The notes under the pieces: generated by a model
Database searches by the model: none
What the model was told of the DNA's origin: nothing
Seen by the model: the letters and a program-made list of their open reading frames with translations, nothing else
Translations under genes and position numbers: made by a program
Assembly (NCBI RefSeq): GCF_008728855.1
Contig: NZ_CP042906.1
Coordinates: 2,790,001 to 2,854,000, forward strand
Direction of reading: 5' to 3'
Origin: Hypericibacter terrae
GTDB taxonomy: Bacteria > Pseudomonadota > Alphaproteobacteria > Dongiales > Dongiaceae
Length of the DNA: 64,000 nucleotides
In this document: positions 62,279 through 64,000 of the stretch, in pieces
How the letters are laid out: each line of letters starts with the position of its first letter
Position numbering within the stretch: the first letter of the stretch is position 1

Positions 62279-62755
62279 ATGGTCCGGCATTTGTTTCTGG
62301 GTACGACGCTGGCGGCACTCGTCGCGGCGGTCGCGCTCGCCAGCGCCTGGGCCGACAGCGCCGGCGGTATCGTGCCGATCGCCGTCTCGGCCAGCGCCCA
62401 GGAGACCTTCAACAAGCAGTGCGGCGCTTGCCACATGGCTTATCCGCCGGTGTTCCTGCCCGCCCGGTCCTGGAAAGCCATCACCAGCGATCTCGCGCAT
62501 CATTTCGGCGAGGATGCCAGCCTCGACAAGGCGACGACGAAGATCATCGCCGACTACCTCATGGCGAATGCGGCCGACCGCGCGCCGGGCGTACCGGCCG
62601 GGGTGCTCCGCGGGATCCGGCCCGACGACGTGCCCCTGCGAATTACCGACACGCCCTTTTGGAACAGCGTGCATGGGAACATTCCCGCGGCGGTGATCGC
62701 GCGCCCCGAGGTCAAGACCAAGAGCAACTGCCTCGGCTGCCATTCGGGCAACTGA
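62279..62755 (+). CDS. Diheme cytochrome c (DHC)
   Basis: 158 residues from ATG 62279 with GACAGGGAGA upstream. Signal peptide to about ASAWA-DSA; hemes at CGACH (48-52) and CLGCH (151-155). Its sequence CGACHMAYPPVFLPARSWKA is close to the DHC domain fused to the b561 protein. Probably reduces SHP in the periplasm. Confidence 0.94.
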   Translation: MVRHLFLGTTLAALVAAVALASAWADSAGGIVPIAVSASAQETFNKQCGACHMAYPPVFLPARSWKAITSDLAHHFGEDASLDKATTKIIADYLMANAADRAPGVPAGVLRGIRPDDVPLRITDTPFWNSVHGNIPAAVIARPEVKTKSNCLGCHSGN

Positions 62756-62805
62756 GCCCGATCGCAGGATGGAGGGCCTGGGCGGACGACCCGGGAGAGG
62801 TTCCG

Positions 62806-63549
62806 TCAGCGGCCGCCGAAGCCGCGCGAGCCCGCCACGGCTTGAACCTTGGTGAGGTCGGGCACGCGCCGGTCCGGCGGCGAGACGATGCCGCCCGAGA
62901 CGACCATCTTGATCCCTTCCTCGACCGTCATGCCGAGGCGAACGAGCTCGCGATCCGGCAGGAACAGCAGGAAGCCGCTGGTCGGGTTGGGCGTGGTCGG
63001 CACGAAAACGCTGGCGAGCGCGCCGCCGCCCAGATCCTGGATCTCGCCCTCGGGCGTCCCGGTGATGAAGCCCAGCGCCCAGACCCCTTTGCGCGGATAC
63101 TCCACCAGCACCACCTCGCGGAAGGCCTGCGATTTCTGCGACAGCACGGTCTCGAAGATCTGCTTCAGCGCGTTATAGACGCCGCGCACCACTGGCGTGC
63201 GGTTGAGGAGCCGGTCGGAGCCGCGAACCAGCATGCGGCCGACCAGGTTCGCGGTCAGCGCGCCGATCAGCGTCAGCCCGACCAGCAGGATGAGCAGGCC
63301 GATGCCGGGAACGCTGAAGGGGAGATAATTCTCCGGATTGTAAGTGGCGGGGATCAGCGGAATGACCGCGCCATCCACCCAATGGATCAGGGCCCAGGCC
63401 AGATAGACGGTGATGCTGATCGGCGCCGTGATCAGGATTCCGGCGAAGAAATAAGCGCGCAGGCGCAGGATCAGACCGCCGACGATCGAAACCCGGGCGG
63501 GTCTTGTCCTGCTTTGCTCGCTGTTGTTCAGGTCTGCCACATTCACCAC
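62806..63549 (-). CDS. DUF502 family membrane protein
   Basis: 247 residues from a GTG (63549 or 63546). Two membrane segments near 28-60 and 82-105, then RTPVVRGVYNALKQIFETVL and FVPTTPNPTSGFLLFLP, the DUF502 signature. Function unknown. It is usually found beside recG in related genomes; here the EamA, WYL and cytochrome genes are in between. Confidence 0.93.
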   Translation of the reverse strand: MVNVADLNNSEQSRTRPARVSIVGGLILRLRAYFFAGILITAPISITVYLAWALIHWVDGAVIPLIPATYNPENYLPFSVPGIGLLILLVGLTLIGALTANLVGRMLVRGSDRLLNRTPVVRGVYNALKQIFETVLSQKSQAFREVVLVEYPRKGVWALGFITGTPEGEIQDLGGGALASVFVPTTPNPTSGFLLFLPDRELVRLGMTVEEGIKMVVSGGIVSPPDRRVPDLTKVQAVAGSRGFGGR

Positions 63550-63848
63550 CGGCGCTTTGCCGCATGGCCGTCACGCACATGGCGGGCCGGCCATCGGTCC
63601 CTCGGCGTCATCGTCTTTCAACGCCAGAATTCCTTACCAATCCGTACGACGTTCCCGGAAAAGTGATCGGCTGTTGATTTGCCGCCTTCCCGCGCGGCGT
63701 CCAACTCTCGGATATCGTCCGCGCTCCTTCACATGCCCTTGATTCGGCATGGCCCGCAGCGCCGGCCTCGCACCTCAAAGGCCCTCCCTTGGAACTTGCA
63801 CCTCCGCGTACCTTCATCCGGCCGCAGCCGTTCGCCCAATCGAGCCCC

Positions 63849-64000
63849 GTGCCGCCCGTCGCACGCTTGCGCGGCCTCACCACCGCCGTGCCGTCCCACG
63901 CGCTGCCGCAGGAGGATGTCATGGCGGCGGCCGGCCATTTGTTCGACCGGCCGCCCGCCGAGCTGGATCGGCTGATGCCGGCCTATAGCAATGCGGGCAT
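63849..64000 (+). CDS. Type III polyketide synthase, 5' part only
   Basis: From a GTG at 63849 (TTG at 63789 is an in-frame alternative) to the window edge. VARLRGLTTAVPSHALPQED and DRLMPAYSNAGI are the N-terminal landmarks of chalcone-synthase-like enzymes. The catalytic Cys is outside the window. It would make alkylresorcinols, pyrones or similar from acyl-CoA and malonyl-CoA. The 300 bases upstream contain no other gene. Confidence 0.75.
   Translation, partial: MPPVARLRGLTTAVPSHALPQEDVMAAAGHLFDRPPAELDRLMPAYSNAG

Noticed and set aside
1-64000. CRISPR arrays, rRNA genes, riboswitches
   Set aside because: No spaced direct-repeat series, no rRNA sequence and no known riboswitch core noticed on reading through.

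Overview
The window is GC-rich (roughly two-thirds G+C), densely coded chromosomal DNA of an alphaproteobacterium, most likely Rhodospirillales-like. I infer this from the sdhE-mfd pair divergent from recG, a DUF502 gene close by, an EcfG-type (GGAAC-N16-CGTT) promoter, a SHP/DHC cytochrome set, and many solute-uptake and amide-catabolism genes. No plasmid or phage backbone is visible. The only intact-bounded mobile element is one IS1595-family insertion.

Layout. (1) 1-8.5 kb: a catabolic/uptake locus. A minus-strand operon (metal-less creatinase-like M24 protein, GatC/AtzG-like small subunit, amidase cut by the window edge) diverges from an ABC-importer binding protein. A GntR/FCD regulator, two permeases and an MDR oxidoreductase follow. 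A shared ATACCGGT-type sequence lies in three of the promoter regions and is the best candidate operator. (2) 8.6-17.6 kb: a DUF6356 gene, an Lrp/AsnC regulator, and a second uptake locus on the minus strand (LysR, amidohydrolase, GST, M19 dipeptidase-like protein, Tat-type binding protein, two permeases, ATPase). (3) 17.9-23.4 kb: a decayed Lrp/AsnC relic, a stand-alone adenylating enzyme, tRNA-Ser(UGA), an NTF2-like protein, a hemerythrin behind an EcfG promoter, a phosphate-type porin and an SNase-fold protein. (4) 23.5-36.5 kb: PAS_5 protein, two tandem TPR paralogues, a PRISE-type reductase, UppP, a small lipoprotein with a peptidase-S74 chaperone domain, an S33 hydrolase, a 2OG-Fe(II) oxygenase, a FecR-CHASE2/cyclase pair and an EF-hand protein. 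(5) 37-48 kb: glycosyltransferase, S15 hydrolase, Zn alcohol dehydrogenase, a MarR/DoxX/GST group around a duplicated operator, SDR plus acyl-CoA synthetase, and a FrnE-type DsbA protein. (6) 48.2-50.6 kb: the IS1595 element (8-bp target duplication, terminal inverted repeats, passenger ORFs, frameshifted transposase), inserted in a dispersed GC-rich repeat. (7) 50.7-64 kb: tandem DUF1330 genes, methyltransferase, flavin reductase, mfd-sdhE divergent from recG, EamA exporter, a WYL regulator and a b/c-type cytochrome cluster lying between recG and DUF502, and the start of a type III polyketide synthase.

Most lone genes are ordinary housekeeping or accessory metabolism. The parts that look least described are the metal-less M24/amidase locus with its shared operator, the Lrp relic, the S74 lipoprotein, the four-cysteine TPR pair, and the b561-diheme c fusion cluster beside two TGACAG/CTGTCA palindromes. 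All functional statements are from sequence reading alone; no database search was run.
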